Origin: Casuarina equisetifolia
Taxonomy: Eukaryota; Streptophyta; Magnoliopsida; Fagales; Casuarinaceae
Reading direction: 5' to 3'
NCBI GenBank assembly: GCA_028551475.1
Contig: CM052360.1
Coordinates: 1,538,501 to 1,602,500 of the forward strand
Length of the DNA: 64,000 nt
Part shown: positions 1 to 12,955 of the stretch, one piece after another
Layout: each line of letters opens with the position of its first letter
Numbering within the stretch: the stretch's first letter is position 1
Notes under the pieces: model-generated
The model's database searches: none
The model's input: the letters and a program-made list of their open reading frames with translations, nothing else
What the model was told of the DNA's origin: nothing
Program-made: the position numbers and the translations under genes

Positions 1-894
1 GAAATAATGGGTTGCGCCGCCGCTCCAATCAAAGGTACAATGTTACAGCGTTGTCTCAATAAGGTTCCGGTGGAAACTAAAGTGATACTCCTCTGTGGGG
101 AGAATCGAATGGAGGCCGAGCTTGTCCTCTGCCGACTGACATCGTAGATCAAGGGTAAGCCCACCCGTCAAGTCGTTCCTCACGTATACAGTAGTTTCTT
201 TAAAGAAATTGATTCCCGCCACGCTCTCCAGAGAGATATTTATTGGTTTTCTGGTATCTCTTGACAGTAGGAAAAAAAATACAACCCAACAAAACCAAAA
301 GGTTTGATATTTCGTTATATTTAAATAACAACTGAAATAGTAATATAAATAGTCAAAAAGCAACACAAACAAAAGCTCTAAGGCTCACAAACACAATAGC
401 TCAATGGCTTACATACTCAGCAGCTCCAAGGTAAAAACAAGAACCTTATAGAGCAATTTGTCTAAACGGAAAACAACCACAAAATATACTAATTTGTTGC
501 TTACCTAGAATATCCTACGACCTTACTTATATAACAAACCTATCACCACTACCTTTGGATAATTGCCCACTAAAGACAGTTTTCTTTTTGCACACTATCC
601 TCCACGTTTTGCTCCAACAATCACCACTCTTCACATCTAACCACTCTTCCACGTTTTTCTCCATATAATCACCACTCTTCACATCTAACCACTCTTCCAC
701 ATTTTTCTCTAACAGTTACCACTGTTCACGTTTAACCACTCTTCCACATTCTTCTCTAACGGTTACCACTCTTCACGTCTAACAATCACGTTCCTGCACT
801 TATCGGACTGGTGATAATTCCAGCAACTCTCAACAATATTCAGTGAGAGAAGAAGCACTAGCAGGGCATAAACGTGCTTGGAGAAAAGGGACAT
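1..894 (-). pseudogene. S-protein homologue (SPH), damaged copy, runs off window edge
   Basis: This is a plant self-incompatibility S1-family secreted peptide, recognised by similarity to the intact copy at 3623-4048. A signal-peptide segment starts at 894 (MSLFSKHVYALLVLLLSL). The mature domain, with VYVRNDLTGG, lies near 240-46, about 590 bases further along. SPH genes are normally intronless, so the gap is either an intron or an insertion; it carries a roughly 48-bp minisatellite. In the mature domain an in-frame TAA (43-45) falls where the motif reads TTL-stop-HCTFDWSGG. The same frame stays open to the window edge with conserved Cys, Phe and Trp positions. I infer a Tyr-to-stop change and loss of function. 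If the gap is a spliced intron, the gene would still end early. The family is sure; pseudogene status is likely. Confidence 0.7.
605..790. repeat. 48-bp minisatellite, about 3.5-4 copies
   Basis: Tandem units of 47-48 bases built on TAACCACTCTTCCAC and CACCACTCTTCACATC follow one another with few mismatches; the last unit is partial. The array sits between the signal-peptide segment and the mature domain of the minus-strand SPH copy. It even supplies the end of the signal-peptide reading frame (RREEW-stop). Confidence 0.75.
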
Positions 895-1659
895 GTTTGA
901 AGCTTTCTTTCCTGGTCTTTGAACGTGTAAACCAGGAAGGGCTGCTGATGAAATAATGTGCTTCACGGCTGCCATGGAATCTCCATGTAAATAGGTCTCT
1001 AGGAATAACAAATGGATGACACAATAATGTCAACTGTCAAGGTTTTGAAAGGCGTTGAGAGAATAAAAATAACTATGACTTTTAACTTTAGAAAGTTAGT
1101 TATATATCTAAATTTTTAATTTTTGTTTGTGAAACTTCCTTCAACGAAATTTAGTTAAAAAAAATAAATAATGACTATTTATACTAGAAGAAATTGTTTT
1201 CTTTGATAGTTTCCTCTATTATAAGTTTAATCTCTTGGATTAAGAGATTGAGAACTGATTGAGAGATTATAAATCTCTTATATTCACTCAAGAATATAGT
1301 AAAAGAGCTCTAACTCATTGGGTTATTATGTTGCAAATGTCTTATTGTTACTTCATAATTGTTGATTTGATACATTACTTATTATGAAGTTATTTCTTGT
1401 ATTAATTGTCAATAATGTTAAATAGATTACTTTCGTTAATTCCGTAAGTAGATTAAGTTCAATCAAAACAGCTTTTTCTTAAAATTCCTTTTGGTCATCA
1501 AATTTTTCTTTCAACTTTTTGCAAATAGCTGTACTGATTAGCTGTAATGTTCTACAAGGACTTTAACAAGCCAAATTAAATAGCAAAGCAAGATATGAGA
1601 ATAGTTTCCATTCGTTGACACCTATCAAGCTATTTTCTTTCACTGTTATTGTTGTCATT

Positions 1660-1865
1660 TCTATTCTTTCAACACCTTATTGAAACCTCTCACATTGTCT
1701 CCTTGAGTCCCATCGTTGTGTCATCCATGTGTCCCACCTAGAAACCCATTTACAAGAAGATTTCATGGCAGTCATGAAGCATATTGTTTCGTCCACAAAA
1801 CCTTATGGTTCTACACGCTCAAAGACCTAGAAAAGAAAACTTCATACATGACCCTTTTTGGATAA
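1660..1865 (+). pseudogene. SPH 5'-flank fragment, copy 2
   Basis: This stretch matches the upstream region of the two SPH genes: GTGTCATCCATG, then a box beginning CTAGA, then GGCAGTCATGAAGCATATTG, then TCAAAGACCTAGAAAAG. It ends in ATGACCCTTTTTGG, which resembles the SPH start codons (MTFF/MSLF) but meets a stop at once. No mature domain follows. It is a truncated relic that kept only the promoter, leader and first codons. Confidence 0.6.
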
Positions 1866-1948
1866 ATATTTTTATATTAGAGAAAATATACTTGTAAGAC
1901 ATTTTGAAAAGAGGTGAATTTAAGATTTTCAACCCAGATAAGGATAAT

Positions 1949-1972
1949 ATACACACACACACACACGCACAT
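1949..1972. repeat. CA-rich microsatellite
   Basis: A short AC dinucleotide run of about ten units with one G interruption. Nothing else is recognisable in the AT-rich 1870-2640 stretch. Confidence 0.8.
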
Positions 1973-2639
1973 ATTTAATCACAAAAGGAGAATATGCTTA
2001 GAATCTATAGTGAATGGATGCAAGAAAATCCTCATGTCGAAGTCATATTAATAAGATTATATGAATGTTCATCATCATCGCACCTTCTCCTTTACCCTAT
2101 ATATATATATATACACAAACACACACACATTAATGTATCATTGATTGTGAGAAGATGTTTTACATTCATAAATGTCATTTATTTTTTTTTAAATTGAGAA
2201 ATATATTTTAATAGAAAAAAAAGAAAAAGAAAAAGACTTTTCTTCTAATATTTTGGATCAACATACTCCATTTCAAAGAAAATTGGCTTAAACATGGTCA
2301 AATAATGTTTTAAAACTTTGGTTTCTAATTTTTGCCCTTGTCCCTTCAAAACTTAAGCATAGAAGGGTGAGTTTGTAGAATAAATTTTATTCAAATAAGC
2401 CTGTGAAAAGGGCTTTTTTGAAGAAGATTCCTACCTATTTTTTGAAGTAGACTTAACCATGAAGCATAATGGCGGATACTGCTCTCAATTTGGATCATCC
2501 CAATTAAGCTTTTAGCCATTTGTTGGATATTAGTCACCTTCCCAAGCTTTTAATAGTCGGTATGCACTGCCAAAAGATTTATGGGTCTAGATTTTATTGA
2601 ATCAAGTTCCACGAATAACAAAAGACATTATTTCTTTGA

Positions 2640-2845
2640 AACCTCTTACAGTGGTTTTTTAATTGACATCATTGCGTTATCCATGCGTCATGCCTAGAGA
2701 AACCTTTATAAGGAGATTCCATGACTCCATGACAGTCACGAAACACATTGTTTCATCCACGAACCATTCTAGTGTGGAACCATTCCAGTTTTCCACATTC
2801 AAAGAATTGGAAAAGAAAGCCAAATACATCCACAAATATAGATTT
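2640..2845 (+). pseudogene. SPH 5'-flank fragment, copy 3
   Basis: A third copy of the SPH upstream block: GCGTTATCCATGCGTCATGCC, a TATA-like CTTTATAAGGAG, ACAGTCACGAAACACATTGT and AAAGAATTGGAAAAGAAAGC. The signal peptide and mature domain are absent. The open frame across it (2663-2881) is flank, not a gene. It supports repeated tandem duplication of the SPH locus with loss of the coding part. Confidence 0.6.
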
Positions 2846-3567
2846 CCATTTAGAATACCGATTACTAATAAAAATTTCTAATAAGATAATTAGAAATTCC
2901 AAATAATAAAAGAATTAAAATGTATTTTAAATTCCTTTTTTTTTTTAGCTTTAGCTCCTTCTAGATTTTAATTCTTTATAGAATATTTCTATAAAGAACA
3001 ACTATATATTATAGTTATAAGTTATTTTTATAGTGATAGCTTATTTTATGTTAATATGAAAAATATTAATGTCATGAATACTTAAGCAAAATTAAAAACA
3101 AAAACAAAAAAGAACAATAAATATTATTTAGAATTATAGTACAACTACAAAGTTACTTTAAAGAATTTCTTTATACTTATTCTTGAAATGAAAAGGCTCC
3201 ATTAGTTCTTAAATAGCTTCTCACAAAAGCGTTTTTGCTTCTTCAATGATATTTTCTTAGAATATATAATTTTTTGAAGTTGAGGTTTATTTGCTTTTAA
3301 GTAATTGTATAACTCAACGAGAAATTCTTTTATCTATCCAATTTTTAATGAATCAATATAACTATGTATTCTAGTATAAATAGTCATTACTCGTTCTTTC
3401 AACTGAATTTTATTCAATCAAGTTTCACAAATGGCAACTAAAAATTTAGATTTATAACTAATTCTCTAAATTTAGAAATCTAGATTTTCTATTCTTTCAT
3501 TGCCTCTTCTAAACTTCTGATATTGCTTTGTTGGTTGTTGTGTCATCCATGCGGCTGCCTAGAGACC

Positions 3568-3575
3568 TATTTATA
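3568..3575 (+). promoter_or_regulatory. TATA box of the intact SPH gene
   Basis: TATTTATA lies 48 bases upstream of the ATG at 3623. The same position in the other SPH flank copies is altered (for example TATTTACA on the minus strand near 990), so this copy has the best TATA box. Confidence 0.5.
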
Positions 3576-3622
3576 CGGAGATGAAGCTCATTGTACATCG
3601 AGCACTCTCCAAAGCTTGAGCC

Positions 3623-4048
3623 ATGACCTTTTTCTCCAAACACATTTCTGTCCTTGCATTGCTTCTTCTTTCGCTCTTCTCTTTGGAGAGTGAGGCCTTC
3701 TCATTCTGGCCACCAACTCATGTACATGTGAGGAACGACTTAACGGGTGGGCTTCAGCTTAAAATACAATGTCATTCAAATGATGATGTCCTCCAATCCC
3801 ATACGCTTCAACCCCAAGAAGAGTATGAATTTAGTTTCAAAGAGAGCGTTCTTGGAAAAACAAGGTTCAAATGCGACATGAGTTGGACAGACGCACACTA
3901 TAGTCTCCTTATCTTCTCAACAAAAAGGGACGCGTGTGACGACCAAAATTGTTGGTGGAGCATAACCCAGACACACCCATGTCAGTTGAATTCCGGGACA
4001 CATCAGTACGATGTATGCTACGAATGGGGTCCAAAGATTGTGCCATGA
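3623..4048 (+). CDS. SPH: S-protein homologue (plant self-incompatibility S1 family), intact
   Basis: A 141-residue, single-exon small secreted protein. Residues 1-25 form a signal peptide (MTFFSKHISVLALLLLSLFS, ending ESEA). The mature domain has the family pattern: VHVRNDLTGG near the N-terminus, then a central FKCDMSW, then several Cys (DACDDQNCWW, HPCQLN, DVCYEW), which in this family form disulphides in a compact beta-sandwich. Known members include the poppy pistil S-determinant PrsS; most plant SPHs have no assigned role and may be apoplastic signals. The start is fixed by the signal peptide and a TATA box 48 bases upstream, and AATAAA at 4241 could serve as poly(A) signal. Its neighbours are decayed SPH copies. 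Family assignment is firm; biological role is unknown. Confidence 0.9.
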   Translation: MTFFSKHISVLALLLLSLFSLESEAFSFWPPTHVHVRNDLTGGLQLKIQCHSNDDVLQSHTLQPQEEYEFSFKESVLGKTRFKCDMSWTDAHYSLLIFSTKRDACDDQNCWWSITQTHPCQLNSGTHQYDVCYEWGPKIVP

Positions 4049-5510
4049 AGTGTATGGCAATATTATGTTTATGACTAAAGTAATGCAGTACAAAAATAAT
4101 AACACGGGTTACTTTTTTTGGTTGGGCTTCAATAAGGGGGGGAATCTGTTTTTGATCTTTTTCTTTTAGGGTTTTCATCATGTGCCACATTGGGGTTATT
4201 TTGAATGACTGTGAAAAACTTTTGTTTGTTTATGAATATTAATAAAGTCTTTTTGTTTTTTCTTATAATTTAGAGAAGATTTTGAAGATAACATTTAAAT
4301 AAAATTAATAACGATAGAGAGATTTTTGAGAATTTACTAATTTAAAGAAAATTCCCATCGAGACATTCATAGAAAAATGAAGGAAAGGAATGGTTAGGCG
4401 AAAGATTCAAAAAGCTCTCGAGAGGAAAGGAAGACTAGTTTTTCAAACCTTTCGGGGTTTAAGAGGAAAGTGGTCAAGAAAATTGGGATACTCTTGCATA
4501 AAGCTATTTGCAGCAGATTTAGGGGAATCGAGGCTCGGTCTCCATCGGTCAAGCGGAATCAATTTCTACAACAGTTGAAGAATTATACGCAAAGGAGCAT
4601 GGTTGAAGGATTACACACAGGATACGAAGTCATCTTAGAAAAGAAAACTCTTGTACTATTTTGTGCTAACAGTGTCTATTATCTTCGTGATTCACATTAT
4701 TTGTTTGCAGATAACTCTGTTTCTATTTGTTGAAATTGATTGAGTCATTATATGTCAAGTGAAAGAGAAACATAGGAGATTTGTAGCTGAACACATTTGC
4801 TGTCAAATTGCTGAAACCTTGTCTCAGGTGTTTGTTATATTAACATGATAAATCTATTGAATTAAGCTCCTACTTTTTAGTTTAAGTCATCAAGTAAAGT
4901 TTGATAAAATTTGGAATAATAAAAAAAAAAAGAATATATGCCAATTATTGGTATATTAGGTTTACCTAATTGCTTTGGGTTTCATATTTATTTTTTTATT
5001 TCCTTATATAAGTAGTTGTCTTATATGGCCAAGTTGTATAATTGTATATATTGGCACAACATTGTAAACCGGAGAGCAGCAGCTTGATTTGTCAAGTCAA
5101 GTCGTGAAGTAAGGCTTACTTCTTGTATACAAGTATACAAACGCGAGATTTTGATTCTTTTGTAAGCTTACAAGAAATCTTAGTAAAGGCACCTCTTGCG
5201 TTTATTTGCTTATACTTCTTTTTTTTGGTTCAAAGAAAGATAAGTTTATATTAATAAAAATTAATATATAAAAGTATAAAAGTATATTATAATATTACAA
5301 AATTATAAAAATTATGAAAAAATAGATGTTAAAATCTTTTAAATCTTACTTAAAATGACATTTTATTAAAAAAATTTTATATTTTAAGATAGAGAAATTC
5401 TTTCTTGTAAAATTTTATATTTCAAATTGATTTCTGCTTGTACTTCTTATTGTGGCTGAAGTTAATATTGGGTCAACCAAAACATGATGTTTTATGTACG
5501 AAATAAGCTA
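4049..5510. other. Intergenic, no recognisable gene
   Basis: Between SPH and the decayed retroelement I see two overlapping short open frames (4390-4578 and 4470-4733) that I cannot match to any family, then AT-rich sequence. The 4975-5170 stretch, with TATATAAG-like and TTGTATACAAG motifs, looks somewhat like the inside of an LTR, but I found no termini or target-site duplication. Confidence 0.4.
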
Positions 5511-5519
5511 ATTCTTACT

Positions 5520-6700
5520 TTTATCGAGACCTTTTTATCGAAGTAGCAGGCATACTCGAGGAGCTTGCTCCACATAGCGATTTCATCTTGTCTTGGATGG
5601 TAAATCCTTGAGGTTGCTTAACATGAACCTCCTTTCAACCTTCCATTTAAAAACATTGATTTAAGTTTATACCGCTATAGTAGCCAAACATTTTGAGCTC
5701 TCACGGTATGGCTGAAGTTTCATAAAAGCTAGTACCCGACTGTGGGGAATACCCAGTATGTTCTCGCTTTATTCCATTGCCGGAGCAGTCTGCTTTGCGT
5801 TTCACTTTACGTGCATTCCATTTTTTTCTGCCGGCAATCTTCTTTTGCAGTTCCTTCAAACTATTCAGGTTCAACAATGCAAAAATTACATCTTGCATAA
5901 CATCGTTCAAATTCCTCAATCTCACTGGAGCTTAGTGTTAATGAACTTAAGTTTGGAGACCACTGTCGAGTTCAGTCCTGAAACTTAAATTAGAGATGCT
6001 GAGAACTTTCATCATTTTTTTCATCTTCTACTTCTTGTTTTTGTTGAAAATTGTTTACTAAAACAAATTCTTCTTTTATTTTTTCTTGCTCCTGTTTCTC
6101 TTTATTCCCGTATCTTCAAAGTCATTTCTAAGAGGTTAAAAAAGGGTGTCCATTAAATTTTTATCTCCTTGAAAATCTTCTTGAGAAATAACCTATGCTT
6201 CCTTAGCTACTTCTTCGACAAATTCTTTGAAGAATTGGCTAGTGACATTTCCCTTTGAATTTTTCCTAGAATTCTTACGTCCTTCAACTCTTTAAATTGA
6301 GCTCCTGTCAACTTGCTGTGGATCGAGTATTTTATAACCTGATTCCACGATGTCTTATAAATTCAATGTTGCTCCAGTTTACGCTGCCAAAGCAAGCCAT
6401 AATTCTCACTTAGATTCACTTATTTCTTCCATTCAACGTGCTGCCCAGAACACTTCATTGAAAGTGGCTCTGGTACCAGCTGTCGGCTAGATATTCAAGC
6501 AAAGTATCACACCGAGAAAACTAAGATACATTTAAGGAGATGAACAATTTTTCTACAATTCGTTGATATATAAAATCTGAAATGATAAAATATTTAGTAA
6601 TCTTAGTATTTGTTACAAGTATATGTGTTTCTTATTGATTCACATTAATCTCTCAACATACAATTAAAAAAAAAAAAGTGGTTGGACAGGAATGTTATAA
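5520..6700 (-). mobile_element. Decayed LTR-retrotransposon remnant (probably Ty1/copia)
   Basis: Read on the minus strand, 6478-6466 gives TGGTACCAGAGCC, close to the tRNA-Met primer-binding site used by plant copia elements (TGGTATCAGAGC). It lies two bases from a putative LTR end (CGACA at 6485-6481), so an LTR would extend rightward from 6481. At the other end, near 5640-5530, minus-strand translation gives weak copia reverse-transcriptase-like words (VKQPQGF; YVEQAPR). The interior is only about 0.9 kb, so most of the element is gone. It is an old, heavily broken fossil and I could not define the second LTR. Family assignment is tentative. Confidence 0.45.
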
Positions 6701-6887
6701 ACTCGAGCGCATAAGGTTCAGAACCCATGTCCTTATTCTCTTAATTATACATCATAGACACCATATCAACAGCAACATAGATGACAACATAGAGGGCTAC
6801 AACCTATTCTCACACTCAGAGTAGCCACAGGACACAACCCAGGAAACATGGATGGACACTCAAAAACTTGTTAATCAGAGACCAATC

Positions 6888-9700
<2,813 letters not shown>

Positions 9701-9713
9701 TACAGGATCGTCA

Positions 9714-12700
9714 ATGGCGCAGCCCAAGTTGCAGGAGAGGCGGACGAAGGCGCCACGGTCGCCTGTGACGTACGAAGTGATGGGAGAGGAGAGGGAGAGG
9801 CACAGGAAGAGGCGGAAGCGAGGGAGAAAAAAAAAGGCGGAAGGCGTGGAAGAGAAGAAGAAGGAAGAAGAAGACGAAGAAAGGTTTCCGCGACGGGACC
9901 CATTAGAGGTGTTCGGTACGGACATAATTGAAGATATTGAGTAACCTTGACGCAAGCAGCGTGGCACTGTCGCTCCTTGTCTGCCGTGGCTGGCACGCGG
10001 TGGCCTCCAGTGATCGCATCTGGGCCGCCAAGGTCTTCTCCCTTCTCTCTCGGTTAAAGTTAAAGCCTGCATTTTTGGGGTATATTTCGTTTCGTTAGCG
10101 GTATTGGGGAATTGGGTTGTGATTCTCTTGCTTGATTAGTTTTTGGTCTTTAGATTTTTGTGTGTTTGAGTACTAAGATTCTGAGAATTGGGTGTTATGC
10201 TTATTGCAGAAAGTGCTCAATAAGAATTCGGGTGTCATTGTTTTGTCTCTTTTTTTTTTTATGTGTTTCTTTAACGGGGTTCGTTTTGTCTCCCCAATCG
10301 GGTACTTAAGCTAAATACTGCGACTTTGAAAATCGGATGTTTATATATTCTTTAAGTTGGTTTTGATCTCCTTGTTACTTACGTTGTTAACATTGCTAGA
10401 CATGAAGTTATGCTTGATTGTGGTGTTTTTTTTCCTTTGAGTTCCGTTGATACCCACATGGGTCTTACTTTCTTCATAGGTGAGTTCTGTCTTACAAGTC
10501 TATGTTTTCCCAATTGGGGTTTCCATCCTTTTATGATTTTGACTTGTACTGGGTTCGCATTTGATGTCTGTTAATTTTAGAGCTTTATTTCACAATGAGT
10601 TTTTCATTTTTGCGGATTTTGTGAAAGTTGAGGTTCTCGTTTCTTATAATAGTTCATTGCATTTCCCCCCCTATGTTTTATCATATATTAAGTATTGATA
10701 TGAATGCGAGTATAAGTTTGTTTATCCTCATCATTCTCATATTTTAAAATAAACTACCACTACTGGCTATTTTTTCTTTTTATTGCCTCGTCAATCTTAA
10801 AGCAGCATTCTGATAGGAGAGTGTTAGTCATGGATTACTGGTCAAGCCTCCTAATCATAGCCTAACTTTTGGATAGTCTAAGGCTTTATGACTTGCCTGC
10901 CTTATCTGAGGTCTATAATATTTGAAATGCATGGCCAGTTTCTAGAGATTCAAGCCAACCTACAATCTTTTGCCTTTGATTTTTTTACATGAGTATGCTT
11001 TATTCATATGCTATGCGCCTGATATTTTTTATCACAGTGAGGGTGCATTTGCAATATAAGATTAATTGTGATGGTAAATTTGTGATGTAAGATTCATTTT
11101 GAAGCAACGTAGTGGCAAGTCCTCCAAAAAAGAGGCTGTGATAGATGAGGGGAAATTTGCTACTCCGGATCAGTCTTGGGACTAATCGAAGAATAATATT
11201 GATAAGAAGTACAAAAATGTGTAGGACGTGGGGGTTTGTAACTTCTTTGCTGTTATGGTGGAAAAGTTTCTTGTATATCTTCCCTTAAAACAGAGTTGGA
11301 TTATTTAAGGACTCCATAAAGAGGATTGATGACTCCAAAGGAGATGTCTTTCTTCTAATGTCATATGATAGTTGAACGCAGGTTCTGCCTTCATATATTA
11401 TTCAACCTTTTAGCAAATCACAAAATTTAATTGCATATTGCTAAGTCTAGCATTCTTTGACTTATTATTTTTAGAAGTTTTGAGTGCCAATGGAAGGAGA
11501 AATTAATTTTTTGGCTGATATTGATAAGATTTATGACATGTTAATTTTTGCATTGGAGTCATTAAGGAGTTGGAATATCTGTGCCTTGGCTGATGATCGT
11601 AAGCAGGTAGGATGAGTATGATGGAGTAATTAGGTTATTAAGGAGTCTATGATTTGGGTAAGTATATGTATTTTATTCTTTCTTCTCTTTTTCATTTTCT
11701 CACATCTTTTTCAGTTGGAGCAACTGTGGCTTGGGAAAGCGCACATACCTCGCCTGTCACATGTTCGGGGATTATCCAAATTGGCTGCTTATTCATTAGC
11801 TGTCATGGATGGCAAACGAGTAACTATTCTCTTTGTCTTTTCTCTCTCGTTCTTACTCCCAAATCCATGTAGAGGAGCATGAGCGGGCATGGACACAAAC
11901 AACGCATGCATTGACTTGACAAATCTGCTTTCATGCACATGTATAGATGCAGGGACTAGAAAATCTCTTCCCCAATGTACCCATTGAATTTTAGGGAGCA
12001 TTATCTGATTCTTCTGTTCTTTTGATCAGAGCCATATCACAAAGGATGATTTGTGCGATCATTCTGGGGAGTTTCATTTTAACAAGGTATGTGCTTTTAA
12101 TATTTGGTCATTTCATCAATTTGCACATGTTCATTGATGTCTGTAACATGTTTACTGAAGAAATGTCAATAGCTTTAGAGTAGAGATGCCTATTAGTTGC
12201 AAAGGTCAAAGTATGGTTTTCCTTGAACTATGCCTTTGATGTGAAATGTCAACTAGTGTATTTTCCATTTTTTTTTTCCTTCAGCATAACATATTCAAGT
12301 ATTGTTAATCATTACTGATTAATTCCAACTGCTGTGAAATTTCCAAATGATTTTGTAAGGGCAAAGAGCATATTTTTTTACATGCTTTACTCTCTGTTCT
12401 CATGGCTATTACCAAATTTTCTTGTTATTACTTGTTTCAATTGTTTTCTGATATTCTCCCCCACTAATTTTCAAACTCTGATATATCTCCAGCCTTGGCC
12501 AGCTCACACCTCATGTTTGTGATCCTGTGAGTGGCAATCTTATAGCTTGCACGAGTCTAAATTGCCACTGATTTGGAAGAAGACTAGTTGACCAATTAAT
12601 CTGACAAAATATCATCGTTCCTCAGGCGGCACCAGAATATTGGCGAAACCTTGATCCCTACTGGAAGAGTACCGGCCCTCCTATGCGCCGCTACTTCCAT

Positions 12701-12955
12701 CCAGACGGGAGCCAAAGTGCAGATCCCGGTGACAAGGTTTGGGGTGGTCACGAATGCTGTTATTCGACTGTTACTAGTATTGTTGGTGAAGATAGAATCA
12801 GGAAGCACTATGTAGGGATAAATCGGTGGCCGAGAATTTCCGTGTCTCGGAAGCATGATTGGGGCTGGGAATTGTCGAACCACCTCTATTCCTATTCGAG
12901 CATTCCCGATGCCCAAAAAGAAGGTGGCACTGGACCGCGTTATGAATTTTTGTAA
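9714..12955 (+). pseudogene. F-box protein (At5g39250 type) with frameshift in the F-box
   Basis: F-box proteins are substrate adaptors of SCF ubiquitin ligases. Four exons fit the family: 9714-10032, 11715-11819, 12030-12086 and 12626-12955. They would give about 269 residues: a basic/acidic low-complexity N-terminus, an F-box (LEVFGTDIIEDI, then LSNLDASSVALSLLVCRGWH), ELWLGKAHIPRLS-like exon 2, and the conserved C-terminal domain (PPMRRYFHPDGSQ, DKVWGGHECCYS, INRWPRISVSRKHDW). Introns 1-3 are GT-AG, with a weak first donor (AAG-GTCTTC). Near 9936-9938 the frame shifts: DIIEDI must jump by an apparent two-base loss to reach LSNLDAS; without it translation stops at 9942-9944. Either the gene is recently dead or this is a sequence error. 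All other exons are open, so the decay is young. The last exon is the source of fragments at 27.3 and 33.3 kb. Confidence 0.8.

Noticed and set aside
605-790. Spaced repeats checked as a CRISPR-like array
   Set aside because: Units are contiguous tandem copies without unique spacers, in a plant nuclear context; it is a minisatellite.
4975-5170. Possible solo LTR
   Set aside because: Promoter-like and palindromic words are present, but no TG...CA ends with a target-site duplication could be found.
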